Assembly (NCBI GenBank): GCA_016649585.1
Contig: JAENXH010000079.1
Span: forward strand, 1-6,581
Direction: 5' to 3'
From: Methanosarcinales archaeon
Lineage (GTDB): Archaea > Halobacteriota > Syntropharchaeia > Alkanophagales > Methanospirareceae
Length of the DNA: 6,581 nt
Shown: positions 6,028 through 6,581 of the stretch, in pieces
Position numbering within the stretch: position 1 is the first letter of the stretch
Layout: every line of letters begins with the position of its first letter
The notes under the pieces: generated by a model
What the model saw: only the letters and a program-made list of their open reading frames with translations
Database searches by the model: none
What the model was told of the DNA's origin: nothing
Made by a program: the position numbers and the translations under genes

Positions 6028-6581
6028 TTCCCGATATTGGGATTTATGGGGACGTCACTCTTTTTGATCTCCTTAGAATCATCGCGATTCTTGCCGTTGC
6101 GGTGATAATAGCTAAAAGCTTAACCCTCAATCTCAAAAGAGGCCTTAGGGATAAAGTTAGCGGGGACCAATTAGAGATTATGATCAAAGTTGTATACTAC
6201 GGCATTATTATCATTGCAGTACTTGCGGTTCTTCCAACGCTTGGAATAAACCCCTCTGGTTTATTAGTTGCTGGAGGCATAGCAGGTATCGTGATTGGTA
6301 TTGCCAGTCAGAGTGTCGTAAGCAACCTGATATCAGGGCTTTTCTTGATTATTGAGCGACCTATGAAGATCGGGCAGGCAGTGAACATAGCTGGAATTGC
6401 AGGAGTGGTAGAGGATATCCGCATTATTTCAACCACGTTAAGAACGTTTGAAGGATTATACGTGCGGATACCCAATGAGAAAGTCTTCACTACTAATATA
6501 ACGAACTATGTTGAGTATGTAGCCCGGAGGCTCGAGTATATCGTTGGGATACGGTATAGCGACGATGCAGATAAGGCTATA
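6024..6581 (+). CDS. MscS-type small-conductance mechanosensitive channel, 3' truncated
   Basis: The frame is open from ATG 6024 to the right edge with no stop; 186 residues are visible. There are helices at about 12-30 (TM1) and 52-72 (TM2). The glycine/alanine-rich pore helix TM3 runs at about 79-110 and contains GGIAGIVIGIASQ (84-96) and SNLISGLFLIIERP (100-113). The beta domain follows with IRIISTTLRTFEGLYVRIPN (132-151). This is the classic MscS core, and most of the C-terminal vestibule lies outside the window. The channel opens under membrane tension and releases ions and osmolytes after hypo-osmotic shock. Aligning Gln96 with E. coli Gln112 places Ile89 and Ile93 at the positions of the pore-sealing Leu105 and Leu109, and Ser97 at the hinge Gly113. 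It is co-transcribed with DUF432 by overlap. Confidence 0.95.
   Translation, partial: MIPDIGIYGDVTLFDLLRIIAILAVAVIIAKSLTLNLKRGLRDKVSGDQLEIMIKVVYYGIIIIAVLAVLPTLGINPSGLLVAGGIAGIVIGIASQSVVSNLISGLFLIIERPMKIGQAVNIAGIAGVVEDIRIISTTLRTFEGLYVRIPNEKVFTTNITNYVEYVARRLEYIVGIRYSDDADKAI

Noticed and set aside
6308..6490. Minus-strand open frame opposite the MscS gene
   Set aside because: It is antisense to the conserved MscS pore and beta domain and has no recognisable content.

Overview
The window reads as archaeal chromosomal DNA, most likely from a methanogen- or ANME-like euryarchaeon. The evidence is a DUF432 gene (a family I know only from archaea), archaeal TATA boxes of TTTAAATA/TTATAAATA type about 25-30 bases before the predicted transcript starts, one apparently leaderless gene, and Shine-Dalgarno (SD) sites of GGAGGT type. 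The lineage is an inference; no rRNA or other marker gene is present. I see no mobile element, tRNA, rRNA or CRISPR array.

There are six genes, all on the + strand and nearly all encoding membrane transport proteins. (1) Bases 1-635 hold the C-terminal part of a Na+/Ca2+ exchanger family (CaCA) antiporter, cut by the window edge. (2) A 132-base structured gap is followed by a 12-helix-type MFS transporter (771-2273). (3) After a T-run and a TATA box comes a 611-residue cation/proton antiporter with a C-terminal TrkA-type NAD-binding and ligand-sensing module (2364-4199). (4) A gap with operator-like repeats and a TATA box leads into a DUF389 membrane protein, probably translated from a leaderless mRNA (4270-5238). 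(5) Its own TATA box precedes a soluble DUF432 protein (5320-6027). (6) The DUF432 stop codon overlaps the start of an MscS-type mechanosensitive channel, cut by the right edge (6024-6581).

The genes fit an ion and osmotic homeostasis block: Ca2+/Na+ exchange, nucleotide-gated monovalent cation/H+ antiport, and a tension-gated release valve. DUF389 and DUF432 have no established role that I know of. The four-base overlap makes DUF432 a good candidate partner or regulator of the MscS channel, and this is the most interesting point in the window. Each cluster from gene 3 onward seems to have its own promoter, so this is a neighbourhood of short transcription units rather than one operon. The rest is ordinary housekeeping transport, with some small inverted repeats at promoters and at one ribosome binding site that deserve comparison across relatives.
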